Below, one piece after another: positions 11,464 through 23,538 of a stretch of 64,000 bases of DNA; positions within the stretch are counted from its first letter, which is position 1, and each line of letters starts with the position of its first letter. The stretch spans positions 58,721,001-58,785,000 of the forward strand of contig CM074855.1 of NCBI GenBank assembly GCA_037501455.1, given 5' to 3'. Source of the stretch: Lantana camara. Taxonomy: Eukaryota; Streptophyta; Magnoliopsida; Lamiales; Verbenaceae. The notes beneath the pieces were generated by a model that saw only the letters and a list, made by a program, of their open reading frames with translations, did not search any database and had not been told where the DNA came from. The position numbers were made by a program, and so were the translations under genes.

Positions 11464-14400
11464 CTCTCCCACTCTCTTCCGCGGTCACTATGCGCAGCTT
11501 CGGTTACGAGCCCATAACTCCTTCATTTCTCGACGGAATTCAACGAACGAATAGTTCATTTCGATGATCACGGCGAGAAGTACGCAAGAGTACCAATTTC
11601 ACGGCCCAACGACGAATGGTGGCGGAGTTATCGCCGGAATTCAGAAGCAGCGGCGGAGGTGTCGGACCACCGCCACTTCACCGGTCGTTCGCGGCGGTTT
11701 CCGACCCTCTTCTTGAAGCACACGACCCATGCCCAGAAACTAGACTTCCCGGCGCATCTTTCTGTGCAGGCGGCGCCGCCATCGGGGCGGCGAGAAGGCC
11801 GCACGCACCTCCTAAAGCCCGCGGCGGCGGTTCGTTTTACTGTAGCGGCTGGTTTCGCCGCCTTCCAGTGGCGTTTTTCGACGGGGCTTGATGGTTTCCA
11901 AGGTTTTTCGACCCCCTGAGTTCATTTCCGGCATCAATTTCACTAGATTTTGGCCGTAGGAGGTGGTTCTGGCGACGTGGGCGGCGGCAGAAACTTGGGC
12001 AGCCAACGGGGGCCTTTTCTGGCGATCTTTTGGCCTGGGGCCCTTCACGAAAGTTGTTCGGAACGGCGAGAACTAGTAGCCATCGATCACGCAACTCCAT
12101 ATTCGACGGTTTGGCGGCGGATCACTACTGTGCAGCGGTGGCGCAATGGCGGGACTAGCTCCGGGGATTTTCTCCGGTAACCACCTTAGGGCTTTCGAAG
12201 AGCTCGTCACGGTTAAGACAATGCCTTTTACGGATCGCATTTTGGTTCGCCGGTTTGGAAGTAATTTGAGTTTGAAGATTTTAGGGTTTTCGTATTCTTG
12301 GATCTAAGATCTAGGACAATTGGCTTGGAATTTTCAGAAATTGATCAAGGATTTGGAATGAGCACGAGGACTACTTTCTCGGGTAATTTTTTGGGATTTT
12401 TCCAGCGACATTCGGCGGCGGCCCGATGGTGGCCCGGAGACTTTTCGGCGGCTCCGGTGGCGGCACTCCGGTGACTTTCGGACAGAATATCGGTCTCGAC
12501 GCGGTGAGTCCAACGCCGCTTTCCGTTCATTAATCGGACACTCGATCTATTTATTACGAATTATTTTGCGTAATTGTGATTATTTGAATTAATTGTTTTA
12601 AGTGCAAATAAATTGGTTATTGTTGGTTTGTTGATCGAGATGTATTCCAATAGTATAAGAAAACATGTATTGAATGGATTGTGACATGCATGAATGTTTC
12701 GATTTACAATTTGAATCCCAATGTAAAGAATTTATACTATGTGTTTAGATATGGGGTGTTAGTGTAATGTCTAGAAACTAATCTCTTGTGTGACTAAATG
12801 AACTTGAATGATATTTTAGAAGAACGAACATGTTGTGATTTCTCTATATGAATTTGAGACATTCTCAATGTTATGTTTGTTGTAAATTGTGTTTCAAATA
12901 TAAAATTTAGATACATGAAGGATGCTTGAACAACTTAAGACTTGATGCATGATAGGACTTAGAATTGTAATATCTTGATTTACTCTTACTACTCGAAAAT
13001 GGTATATTATGAATTACGATAAATTGATAATTGTCATGTTTGTAAGTAATTAATTCCTAGTTGAATAATTGTATAAACACTTTAAACGAACAATTATGCT
13101 TAGTAATCAACTAAGGGGATGTATGTGTCATAATTCTAAACTTTTATAAATGACTTAGGGGATGTAAGTGTAATATTTATTAAACTATGAATGTGACTTG
13201 AGCTTGTGTACTAAACATGTTGTGAAGTTGTAAAGTATGATCTTAAGTGAATTAAATACACTCTTTATTTGTATCCAGCATGTCATCTACCTACAACAAC
13301 TTTGTATTCAAGCACAACATGAACACTTATGCATAACCACAAATCATGTTGAGCAACACCGTGCGTCTTGTTTGGTTCATATAGAGTCTAAGTCTGGGCT
13401 TCTGTATGTCTTGTCACAGAGTTTGGTGGTGCCGGTGGGCCCGAGGTTTAGAGTGTTTGGCCCTTCACACTCTCAGACTCTACTTTCACGAGGTGAGGTT
13501 TAGGATTTTGTATAGTTATGCGACCTATGGCCTTAATATGCTGATTTCAACCCTTGCATGCGAGTATATCTATTATATATACGTATGTGTTGGATGTGAT
13601 ATGTTTATGACCTTGTGAATCAACTCCGTTTTGGAAAATTAGATATGAAAGCATATGTAAGTTGTTTTGAAAAGTTGTTATGTTATGTTTCTATAGCGAG
13701 TTGGCCATGAAATATTGGCATCTGTATGTATGTATGTATGTGGATCCGAGGAGCTATGGGTAAGGAGCCCTCGGGACGGTTAGGGCCGTCGGGGATATAC
13801 CTGTGCGTAGTTCCATTTGAGATATCTTCATGCGACCCATGTTGTAGGGAAGGTGTGGTATCTTGAGCCTTCAGCTAAGGCCGGGGAGGACTATTGTGGG
13901 TTCGCTACCCCTTGAGGGTATCTCGATTCTGGATGGTTTGGGGACGGTACATCCCCTCCATCATTGATGTGACGGTTGGATTGATTTTTGTATTCTATGA
14001 TTTGATATGTTCTGAGGAGTAACGGTTAGAAGCTCGTACTCGTCGAGCATGTGATCTGTTCTGTCTGGGAATCATGAATCGAGATAGAGTTTCTGAAATG
14101 TTTTCTAAATCTTATATAACTATCTTTTGGGTACTTTTGGAAATGCTTTGGTATGCAACACCTATCTCCGATTCATGAGTCCACCCTTCTGATATGTGCT
14201 ATGCTCTATATATATATACAGTGGGTGTGCGTTAGCCCCCTCACTCAGTCAGTTGACTGACACCTCAGTTTATCTTTTAGTTGCAGGTTTCTTTTGGCTT
14301 GAGCTAGGCGGATGTGAGTCTTCTGGGTCACACTTGTCGGTCTAGTTGGTGTTAAGATGCATTTGTCACATACTCTATTTATGTTATGTATTCTTATTTC

Positions 14401-14781
14401 GCTTTTGGAGATTATGTTTTATGCTCTACTTGGACTTAAACCTGTGTGGGGTTAGTATGCTAGCATTTGGATGTAATTAGCTATTCTGCTGATACTTATG
14501 TTGGTTTATTACGTTACGATGATTTGAGATTCGGGACTAGGTATCTATGCTAGTTGAACCCGTCACTCGTTTTGTACGTTGATTTAATTGCTTCCGCTAT
14601 CTGATGATAATTGTTTAAATTGCTTCCGCACTTTGAGTCTGTCGAGTTAGATCCGCCTAGCCTAGTGAGTGAGTTGGTCTCCCGTTCGCTTTGATTCGGA
14701 TTCGGGCATGGACTTTCCATTTCGTGACCGGGTCTGGGTCTTAGTGCGGGGGATGTGGTATCCTCCGTTTGGGGTGTTACA
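10955..14781 (+). mobile_element. Solo LTR-B (gypsy-like), 3.8 kb
   Basis: LTR-B starts TGTGACGCCCCG at 10955 and ends GGGGTGTTACA at 14781, flanked by perfect ATAAT duplications (10950-10954 and 14782-14786). It shows a TATA stretch near 14211, hairpin 14245-14260, inverted-repeat arms GCTAGGCGGAT (14303-14313) and ATCCGCCTAGC (14651-14661), and GTGCGGGGGATGTGG close to the end. A GC- and CpG-rich block occupies about 11480-12530. A CT microsatellite precedes it near 11430-11465. At 3827 bp it is long for an LTR, though such lengths occur in Tekay/Del elements. Confidence 0.85.
11480..12530. other. GC-rich, CpG-rich block in LTR-B
   Basis: About 1 kb is much richer in GC and CGG/GGCGGC-like triplets than the AT-rich flanks. 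Several overlapping open frames exist on both strands, but they have low-complexity, mutually shadowing translations and no domain I recognise. It could be a CpG-rich U3 segment or a captured host gene 5' region. Confidence 0.5.
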
Positions 14782-15287
14782 ATAATGTTCTTGAATAAAA
14801 TTATGGTGCACGTGTGATACTAGGTGTGTGTGTGAGTTCAATTTTATGTTATAAAGTGTTTAATTCATAAGAAATTGAATAGTAAATGTTTTCAATCGTA
14901 ATTTTAACTTTTTGGTCAACATATATTCAATAAATTTCGAAAATAATATTAAATTAATTATAAAATAGGTTTTGGAATTTTGAAAGAAAGATTTTATCCA
15001 AATTATTCCGAAAATCGCTAAATTGTAAAATAATTTCAAAACCAACCTACATTGTTGAATTAAACCCTAAATCTTATTTCTAATACTCCAATTAGGATCA
15101 TAATGTGAGTAATAAATATTTAAGTGGTTAAAGAATTCATGAAATCTAATTAATTAATTAAATTCCCTTAAACGGTTAAAATTAGTATTTACCGGGAATT
15201 CTCTAACGTGTTACATGTTATGTGCCTTATGTGCTTACTTGATTAGAACAATAATATCTAATGTGCTACATTATGACACTACAGGAA

Positions 15288-15905
15288 AAACAGGATTTTG
15301 AGACGCTGAAATGCGTCACAACAAGCCTCTATTGTGACGTTTAGGCTGTTACGACGCCGGCCTTAAGCGCCATCCATTCTGGCGTGGCAATAGATTATAA
15401 TGACGACATTTAGCGTTGCAATAAGTGATCATTTGAGATGGTGGAAAGCGTCACGAAATTGTAATGTTGTGACGCTTTTTTGTGCCTTATTAGTGAACTT
15501 AACTGCCGAAACTAACTGATTTTGAGACGCATTTGAGCGTCTCAAAACACCTTTGTTGTGACGCTTACGGCCCTCATTTTTAGTTGGGAAATTGTGACGC
15601 TTTTGTGTGTCACAATTTAAAGGTTAACCGCTAAAACAAACTACTAATATGACGCGATAAAGCGTCTCAAAACCAAGTTATTATGACGCGTACGAACCTC
15701 ATAATAAAGGTTGGATAATGCGACGCTTTTGTGTGTCTCATCTTGAAAATGGAATACCAAAGCTAGATATGTATATGACATGGTAAAGTGTCTCGAAAGC
15801 CTACTATTATTACGCTTGTGAGCTTCATGTTAAGTCGGGATATGGTGACGCTCATGTGCGTCTGAAAAGAGTCGTTTTGTGACACATAAATTCATCACTT
15901 TAAAA
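15288..15905. repeat. CACTA left subterminal repeats
   Basis: Degenerate units of roughly 100-125 bp repeat four or five times. Each has a TGAGACGC or TATGACGC start, GCGTCTCAAAAC, TTATTGTGACGC, a CCTCAT stretch, then TGTGACGCTTTTGTGTGTC. Clusters of short motifs here are the usual binding sites for TnpA-type proteins in En/Spm elements. Confidence 0.65.
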
Positions 15906-15974
15906 TACCACATTCATTTAATATATTTTAGTGGCGATTATAATTAATTTTCTATTTTATAATGATAATGACGA

Positions 15975-18839
15975 TGTAACACCCCCGGAGCGAAGGGTGC
16001 CACATCCCCCGCACTAAGGTCCAACACGAGTAACGAAATGGAAGTTCGCACCCATATCAAACCGCAGCGAACGGGAGACACACAAAACTCACACCCTCGC
16101 TAGGCGGCCTAGACCCTCAAGAACTGCGCAAAATAAAATCAGAGTAGCGGAAGCAATTTATAACCAACATAATTCCCAAGATCACATATACATTTCAAAA
16201 GTGAGGAAGGGTCAAACATTCATGCTAGTTCATATATAGAATATACAAGGCCATCATGGCCCAAAAGCGAAAGTGTAATCTTAAATAAATAATCCAAAAT
16301 ACATCAGTAAAAGTAGAAGTAATCCACTACGATGCATGACGACTCAAGCTATACCACAAGTAACCCCAAAAGACACTTGCCGCCTAGCTTGACTCGGAAG
16401 ACCTGCAAACTCAAAAGAAAGGGAAAGAGGGGAAAACAACAACGAGGGTTAGTCCTAATGACTAGTGAGGGGCTAACGCACGCACCCGATATACATATAT
16501 AGAGCAGAACAATTAATCAAAACGGAAGGATCCTTGAACCGAGAGTGGTTTTTGCAAGCCAAATTAATTCCCGTGATATAGATATACTTAGATTAAAGGA
16601 AAGGCAAAAGGAGCAAGAAGCCAAATTTTTAGGTACTTAGAAATCCACTCTCGTTTCATAGATCATACAAAGCTATACCAACTCGGCGAGTACGAGTTAC
16701 ACTCCAAACTACCAGATCCGAAAGACAAAGCAAAACAAAACAAAACATAATCCATTCCCAACTCCGGTTGATAGAAGGGTTGATCGGCCCTAACTATCCA
16801 TACACAGAAATGTGACAAGGTTTAATTACTACCTTGAAACCTTCGGCGGTTGCCTCCGCCGGCTCAAGAGGAACACCCTTCCTCAACCTCCTAAGGTTGG
16901 GTGAGACTCTCAAATGGAGGTGTTGATGGAAGAGCTCGGCGACCCCTCGGCCGACCCGAGATTACCATACCACACTCCGGGGCCCAACATATCACGAAAG
17001 TTACACAAACTTATCTCAAAGCTTATCCTTCAAAGCCAAATCTCGCTTACACACACACACTTGCATAAAACTAAACTTTTCAAACGAAAGCAAAAATAGT
17101 CTATATACTTATACAAAACGTTTTCCAATTCTTAAAACAAAGGGAACAATCCCGTAACATATGTATTAAACACATATTTACCACATACAATACGTATTCG
17201 CATGCGAGGCTTCAAATCATATAGGGTTATAGATCGCGTAACTAAAAGAACAAAAACCTCACCTTTCAACGGACGAAGTGGAGACAAAAAGGGAAAACCG
17301 GACACCTACGGAGCAAGCTCGTCCCCAACAGGAAGATCCTCTGGACAGGACAAACAACAAGGAACACTCTTAGACTCAATATGAACCACATTGACGCTCG
17401 GTACATGAATATGTATGCTTATGATGCCAATGATATGAAATGAATTCACATTAAGGCCTGACACGGCCGAGTCAGTTTACAAAGGAAAATGGACACGTCC
17501 GTGTCAAGCTCTCGGAAATGTTTTCAGAAAAAAACATTGTCGAGGGCTCAACACGGCCGTGTCCATTTTCCTTTGAAACTTGACGCGGCCGTGTCAGGCC
17601 TTCGGCCTGGAAAAATTTTGGCGAAAAAGGACCGAAAATGGAAGCAAAAACAGGGGTTTTCGGTTGGGGGCTTCAAGGAGACTCTTATGCCTTTCAAAAT
17701 ACATATAGCATGCATCAAAATGACACCAATTCATCAACATTTCATGCCCAACAAGTAGCCACAATCTCAGCTCCAAAAATGCAAGTAATCAAGGCAAGAA
17801 AAGGGGAAAGAAATGATCAAGTATATCATCAAAGCTCAAGCTTCATTAATGGCAAATGATCATACTCCAACAACCATGAAAGAAGATGCAATAAATGTCA
17901 AGAATCATGACTTATAAGCAAGATATCATCACCAAATCTCAAGGAACAAGAATGGAAGCAAGAATCAACAATTTCTCCCAACACCTACTATTCACATACT
18001 TGGTCAATCTCATAAACCCACCATGGAAACCAAATCAAGATCACATAAAAGAGAGAAGAGGGAGTGAAGATTGCAACCATGAACTTACCTTTCAATTTGG
18101 AGAAGCTTGGGTGAAGATTTAAGCTCAAAATCAAAGAAATGGCCAAAGGGTTTTCTTCTTCCTCCTTGCTTTGCTTGGCTGATCGATATTTGTGGAAAAG
18201 GGAGAGATTGGATCGGTTAAGGGAGGGTTTGGGGCTGAAATGGTAAGTTAACTCAAGTATAACCCAAGGTTAAGGCTTAGTTATGGTTCAAATGGGGTCC
18301 ACAAGGTCTTATTAGGTCAAAAGGTGTCTCTCAAGCATAAGGGGCTCGTTACGGGTGAAATTCGAAGGTCTTAATGAACTTAGAAAATGTGAGGCTTGTC
18401 CCATCGATCCCGAATCGTCGAAACGAGTTCAATGGAGGTGACAGAATTCGAATCCGAATTCCCGAGCTCAAGATACGCGTCCTGGAACCCAAGGTGCGCT
18501 AAATGCTCTTTAGCCTCCTTTAGGTCCCGACTCCAATACGAACCCAAAAAGGCAAGCAAAACAAATACCAAAACATGTAACGAGCACATAATCGAGTTCA
18601 TAAAGCATATAATTAACACATATCACAAATTCACAGAAATCAGAATTAAATACGGATCTAAGATGAACAAATGTAAAGCAAGGAAAATTAAGCGTTCAAG
18701 GGTAACCAAATTCATATTAAAGCAAATAAGTTCAAATAACTTCAATAATTCACGTTAGCAATGAAATATCACATAAGGAAATAATTGAATAGCGCACATA
18801 ATAGTTTACCTGAAAAGTCCGATCAGTCGGGATGTTACA
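15975..18839 (-). mobile_element. 3' LTR of the minus-strand Tekay element
   Basis: It spans from TGTAACACCCCCGG at 15975 to GGGATGTTACA at 18839, 2865 bp. It contains inverted-repeat arms at 16379-16388 and 16099-16108 (10 bp, perfect), hairpin 16449-16465, and four palindromes between 17460 and 17595. Compared with the 5' LTR, about 250 bp is missing next to 17459 and the block 17459-17524 is inverted. Confidence 0.9.
17459..17595 (-). repeat. Palindrome array, rearranged copy
   Basis: GACACGGCCGAGTC (17460), GACACGTCCGTGTC (17492), ACACGGCCGTGT (17551) and GACGCGGCCGTGTC (17582). The first two sit in a segment that is the reverse complement of 25275-25343 in the partner LTR, with about two mismatches over 68 nt. 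Confidence 0.8.
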
Positions 18840-18875
18840 AGCCTCCCTCCTTCAAAAGGACCTGTCCTCAGGTCC
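18840..18875 (-). promoter_or_regulatory. Pre-PPT hairpin and PPT of the minus-strand element
   Basis: Plus-strand GGACCTG (18858-18864), loop TCCT, CAGGTCC (18869-18875) forms a 7-bp stem next to the purine tract (pyrimidines on the plus strand, 18842-18852) that abuts the LTR end at 18839. The predicted pol stop codon (18868-18870) falls within the hairpin. Confidence 0.7.
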
Positions 18876-21800
18876 GAGGCGGGGTCTTGAAAAGCTCTGG
18901 ATACAACTGCTTCATCTTACTCTCAGTCTCCTAAGTGGCTTCCTCGGATTCTTGATCACGCCACAAGACTTTCACAAGAGGGATTTGCCTATTCCTCAAC
19001 TCTTGCATTTTCCGGTCTAACACTTGAACTGGATATCTTTTAATGGTCAAGTCCGGTTCCAATTGAACTTTCTCGACTGGAAGAATAGAAGACTTATCGG
19101 GATAATGTTTCCGAAGCTGCGAGACATGAAACACATTATGAATCCCGGTTAAGCTCGGCGGTAAATCAAGTTTGTAGGCTACTTCCCCAACTCAATCAAG
19201 GATCTCAAAGGGGCCTAAGTAGCGAGGGTTAAGCTTCCCGCCTTTACCAATCCGAGCATACCCTTTTCTAGGAGATGCCTTTAAAAAGACCTTATCTCCT
19301 TCCTCAAACTCTAAGGGTCGTCTTCTCTTATCTGCATAACTTTTCTGCCGGTCTTGAGCCATTTTCAATCTCTGTCTAATCACTTTCACCCTCTCGATGG
19401 TGTCCTGAATCTCCTTAGGTTTCTTAGCCCTTTCGAGTTTTCCGTCTTTAGTCCATCTCCACTCATCAATATCCCAAAAGAGAAGGGATCGGCACTTCCT
19501 TCCATACAAAGCCTCATACGGTGCCATGCCAATAGAAGACTGAAAGCTGTTATTGTAGGCATACTCAATCAAATCCAACTGTTCATCCTACAAATCCGGA
19601 TAATCCAAGGCACAAGCACGAAGCATTTCCTCGAGATACCTTATTAGCCTTTCTGACTGGCCATCCGTCTGTGGGTGAAATGCAGTACTAAACTGAAGCT
19701 TTGTACCCAAACACTTATGTAACTCCTGCCAAAAACTGGACGCAAACCGAGGATCCCTATCTTAAACAATGCTGACCGGGTAACCATGTAATCTGACAAT
19801 CTCTTTCCGATATAACCGGGCCAACTTAGGAACCTTGTCGGACATTTTCACCTTAAGAAAATGTGTTGACTTCGTCAACCGATCAATAATCACCCAAATC
19901 CCATCGGAACCTCCTTTGGTCCTTGGTAAGACGGACACAAAGTCCATTGTCACTTGCACCCACTTCCACTCGGGTATCGGAAGTGGTTGGAGAGTCCCTC
20001 CCGGTTTCTGGTGTTCTGCTTTCACCACTTGACATGTTTGGCATCTTCTAACATAGTTAGCAACGTCTCTCTTCATGCCGTTCCACCAATATGAAGTCCT
20101 TAAATCCTTGTACATTTTGGTGGTACCGGGATGTACTGCATATGCTGAATTGTGAGCTTCATCAAGTACCAACTGCTTAAATCCTTCAGGGACACAAACC
20201 CGAGCCTTAAATCGAAACAATCCCGAATCATCAAATCCAAACTTGGTTTTCGGATCGACCCTTGACTTAGCTACCAATTTCTGAATCTCGGGATCCACAG
20301 ACTGAGCCTCTAACAACTTTTGCCTCAAAACCGGTTGAACCGAAATGTTAGCCAAACGAGCCTTTGGAACCATAACCACTGAATTTTGCCTACTAGAACC
20401 GGCTTCCAAACCGGAGACACTAGCCTTCCTACTCAAAGCATCCGCCACCACATTGGCTTTACCCGGATGGTACTGAATCTTACAATCATAATCCTCAAGT
20501 TGCTCCATCCATCTTCTCTATCTCACGTTCAAATCCTTCTGGGTAAACAGATACTTAAGACTCTGGTGGTCGGTGAACACTTCAAAAGTGACTCCATAAA
20601 GATAATGTCGCCATTTCATCAAAGCAAACACTACTGCCGCGAGTTCCAAGTCATGAGTGGGATAGTTCTTCTCATGATCCTTTAATTTCCTTGAGGCGTA
20701 GGCTACCACTTTGCCATTCTGCATCAACACACAACCAAGACCTTCCTTCGAAGCATCGGTGTAAACTAAGTAGCCTTCCGAACCCTCGGGTAGGGTTAAA
20801 ACCGGTGCAGTGGTCAATCTTCCCTTAAGAGTTTGGAAACTCTTCTCACACGCCTCATCCCACTCGAATTTCACCTCTTTCTTAGTTAACCGGGTCAACG
20901 GGGAGGCAATCTTCGAGAAATCTTTCACAAAGCGCCTATAATACCCTGCTAACCTGAGAAAACTTCTCACTTCTGAGGCATTCTTAGGTTGCTTCCAAAG
21001 CATCACCGTCTCAATCTTTGCCGGATCCACTTCAATACCATTCCCAGAAATGAAGTGACCTAAAAAGGTAACTCGATCCAACCAGAACTCGCACTTACTG
21101 AACTTGGGAAACAATCTGTGCTCCCGAAGTGTAGACAAAACAATACTCAAATGCCGCGCGTGCTCTTCCTCGGACCTCGAATACACCAGAATATCATCTA
21201 TAAAGATGACCACGAATTTATCGAGGTAAGGCCGGAATATTCGGTGCATCATATCCATAAACGGGCTGGGGCATTGGTAAGACCAAAAGGCATGACCACA
21301 AACTCGAAATGCCCATATCTTGTGTTGAAACCCGTCTTCGGTATATCTCCCTCCCGGATACGCAACTGGTAATACCTTTGCCTTAAATCCAACTTGGAAT
21401 AAACACTTGAACCTTGTAGGAGATCGAACAACTCTTCAATGTGAGAGAGCGGGTATTTGTTCTTAATCGTTAACCGGTTCAGCTCACGGTAGTCAATACA
21501 CATCTGCAAAGTCCCATCTTTCTTCTTTACAAACAGGACCGGAGCACCCCACGGAGAAGTGCTCGGGCGAATGTAACCACATTCTAAGAGCTCATCCAAT
21601 TGCGTCTTCAACTCCTTCAACTCGGCTGGAGCCATCCTATAGGGAGATTTCGAATACGATTCTGCTCCGGGATAGAGATCTATTACAAACTCGACGTCCC
21701 GATCCGGAGGTAAAGATCCCAAGTTCTCCGGAAACACATCGAGGAATTCCTTCACGATCTCTGTCTCCTTGAGCTTGGCCTGATCCTTTGGCTTATTCAA

Positions 21801-23327
21801 AAGGTAGGCCACATAGCCCGTCGTACCGTCCCGGAACATTCTACTTGCTTCCATAAAGGAAATAAACGGGCAGGTCTTCAACCTCTGACCCGCAAAGACC
21901 GTAGAACTCAAAGTCACCTTCTTAGCAAAACAGTCCATCATAGCCCGATATCGATACAACCAGTCCATGCCCAAAATCACCCCATACTTCTTGATAGGCA
22001 TCTTGATCAAATCTGTCGGATACTCTATACCTTCCACGACCACCGGACAACCACGGTAAACACAATTCGTAGACAAGGTAGCACCAAGGGGAGAAGAAAC
22101 AATAAAGGAATCATCTAGGCAAGCAACAGGCAAAGGAAGAATAGAAGCAAGCCGGGAAGCAATAAATGAATGCCTTGCTCCCGGATCAAACAATGCATGC
22201 AATGGAATGCCATGAATGTGGATGGTACCTTCAACAACGGCGTTGGCATCCACCTCTACATTCTCTTCCTAGCCCTCCAAAGCGTAAGCCCTCGCTTGGA
22301 TCGGTGCTCTCGGGGGAATAACATTAAGAGGCCTCAGATCTCTCCTCTTAGGACACGCGTTGACTATATGACCGGGCTCACCACATCCGTAACATCTTCC
22401 TAATTTCTTCCGACAATTCTCCTCGGTGTGATTTGGACCCTTGCAATAGGAGCACTCAAGTGGCTTCGGTAGAGCGGGTACCATAGCTTGTCCTTGAGGT
22501 CGGGGTTTCTTGTTGAAATTGATAGGACCTTTGGGCTTGAAAACTGGAGATCCACTTTGAACGGAGGGTCTCTTACCCAAATAAGAGCTTGAACCCGAAC
22601 CTTGCCCCGAAGGAAACACCGGGGGCCTAAGCCTCAATTTCTGAGCTTCCACCTTTAAAGCCTTCCGGGTAGCTTTCTCCCAAGTATCAACGGAGACTGC
22701 TTCCAAAGCTTCTTGAATTTCCTTTTTCAAACCGTGAATAAAATTCCGGGCCTTCAAAGAATCCACATCGGTGATATGGGTAACATAGGGAGCCAACCTC
22801 TCGAACTCAATGATATACTCTTCCACCGTCCTATTCCCTTGCTTCAAGTCAGAAAATTGCTGGAGTCTCCTTTACCGTGCACTCGGTGGGATGTACTTGT
22901 TATGGAATTCTCGAACAAAGTTTTCCCAATTGAATTCCTCGCTCATTCTTTCCAATCTTGCCCTCGTAGCTTTCAACCATCTTGAAGCCTGACCTTGGAT
23001 GAAACGACCGGTACATATTACTTTATCTTGAGAATGGGCCGGACAAATCTCCCATATTCCATTAATCTCGGACAGCCACTCCTCTGCTTGAATGTCATCT
23101 CCCCCAAACCATTTAGGAGGATTGTTGTTTCTGAATTCACGATATACCGGTGTAACATGTCCTTCTTGTCCTTCGCCCTGATGATTATCTCGTTGATTCT
23201 GCTGAAGTTGATTCAAAAGAGCCTGCACTATATTCTCAGCATTCAATGGAGGAGGTGGAGGTGCTTGTGGAGGAGGTTGATTCAGATCCGGTGTTTGCTC
23301 TCTATCTCCTCTTCTTCTTGGAGGCAT
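18868..23327 (-). pseudogene. Gag-pol polyprotein remnant, Tekay-type chromovirus
   Basis: This is a broken single-frame gag-pol of about 1486 codons; the intact relative at 43934 has 1502. Starting from MPPRRRGD at 23327, the order is: gag; two CCHC knuckles (CSYCKGPNHTEENC and CYGCGEPGHIVNAC); protease with [12 protein letters not shown] with FIDDILVYS; RNase H with [10 protein letters not shown]; integrase zinc finger and core (MDFVSVLPRTKGG); a GPF motif; and a chromodomain-like tail. In-frame stops are at 22872-22874, 22269-22271, 20518-20520, 19762-19764, 19588-19590, 19192-19194 and 18931-18933, and a frameshift lies near 21255. The start follows TTTTCAG/G. It cannot make functional proteins. 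Confidence 0.9.
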
Positions 23328-23518
23328 CCTGAAAATACACGGATCAAGAAAATATCGATGCATGGGGGTTCAGTTTATGATCATGTAGTCAATCATCAAG
23401 AATTTAAAACAAATAAATCATATAGAGATGTAAATGAATGCAAATAATCACGTACTCCTTAACCGAACGACCTAGACAGACTGAAAACGACTCCAGAGCT
23501 CCGGTTTTGCAACCGAGA

Positions 23519-23530
23519 GCTCTGATACCA
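23519..23530 (-). other. Primer binding site (initiator Met tRNA type)
   Basis: On the minus strand TGGTATCAGAGC follows the 5' LTR end after 8 nt. This is complementary to the 3' end of plant initiator methionine tRNA, the usual minus-strand primer of such elements. Confidence 0.85.
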
Positions 23531-23538
23531 CGCAAGGA

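Noticed and set aside
11616..12180. Several open frames in the GC-rich block as a host gene
   Set aside because: The frames overlap on both strands, have low-complexity Arg/Pro/Gly/Ala content and match no family I recognise. High GC alone lengthens frames by chance.
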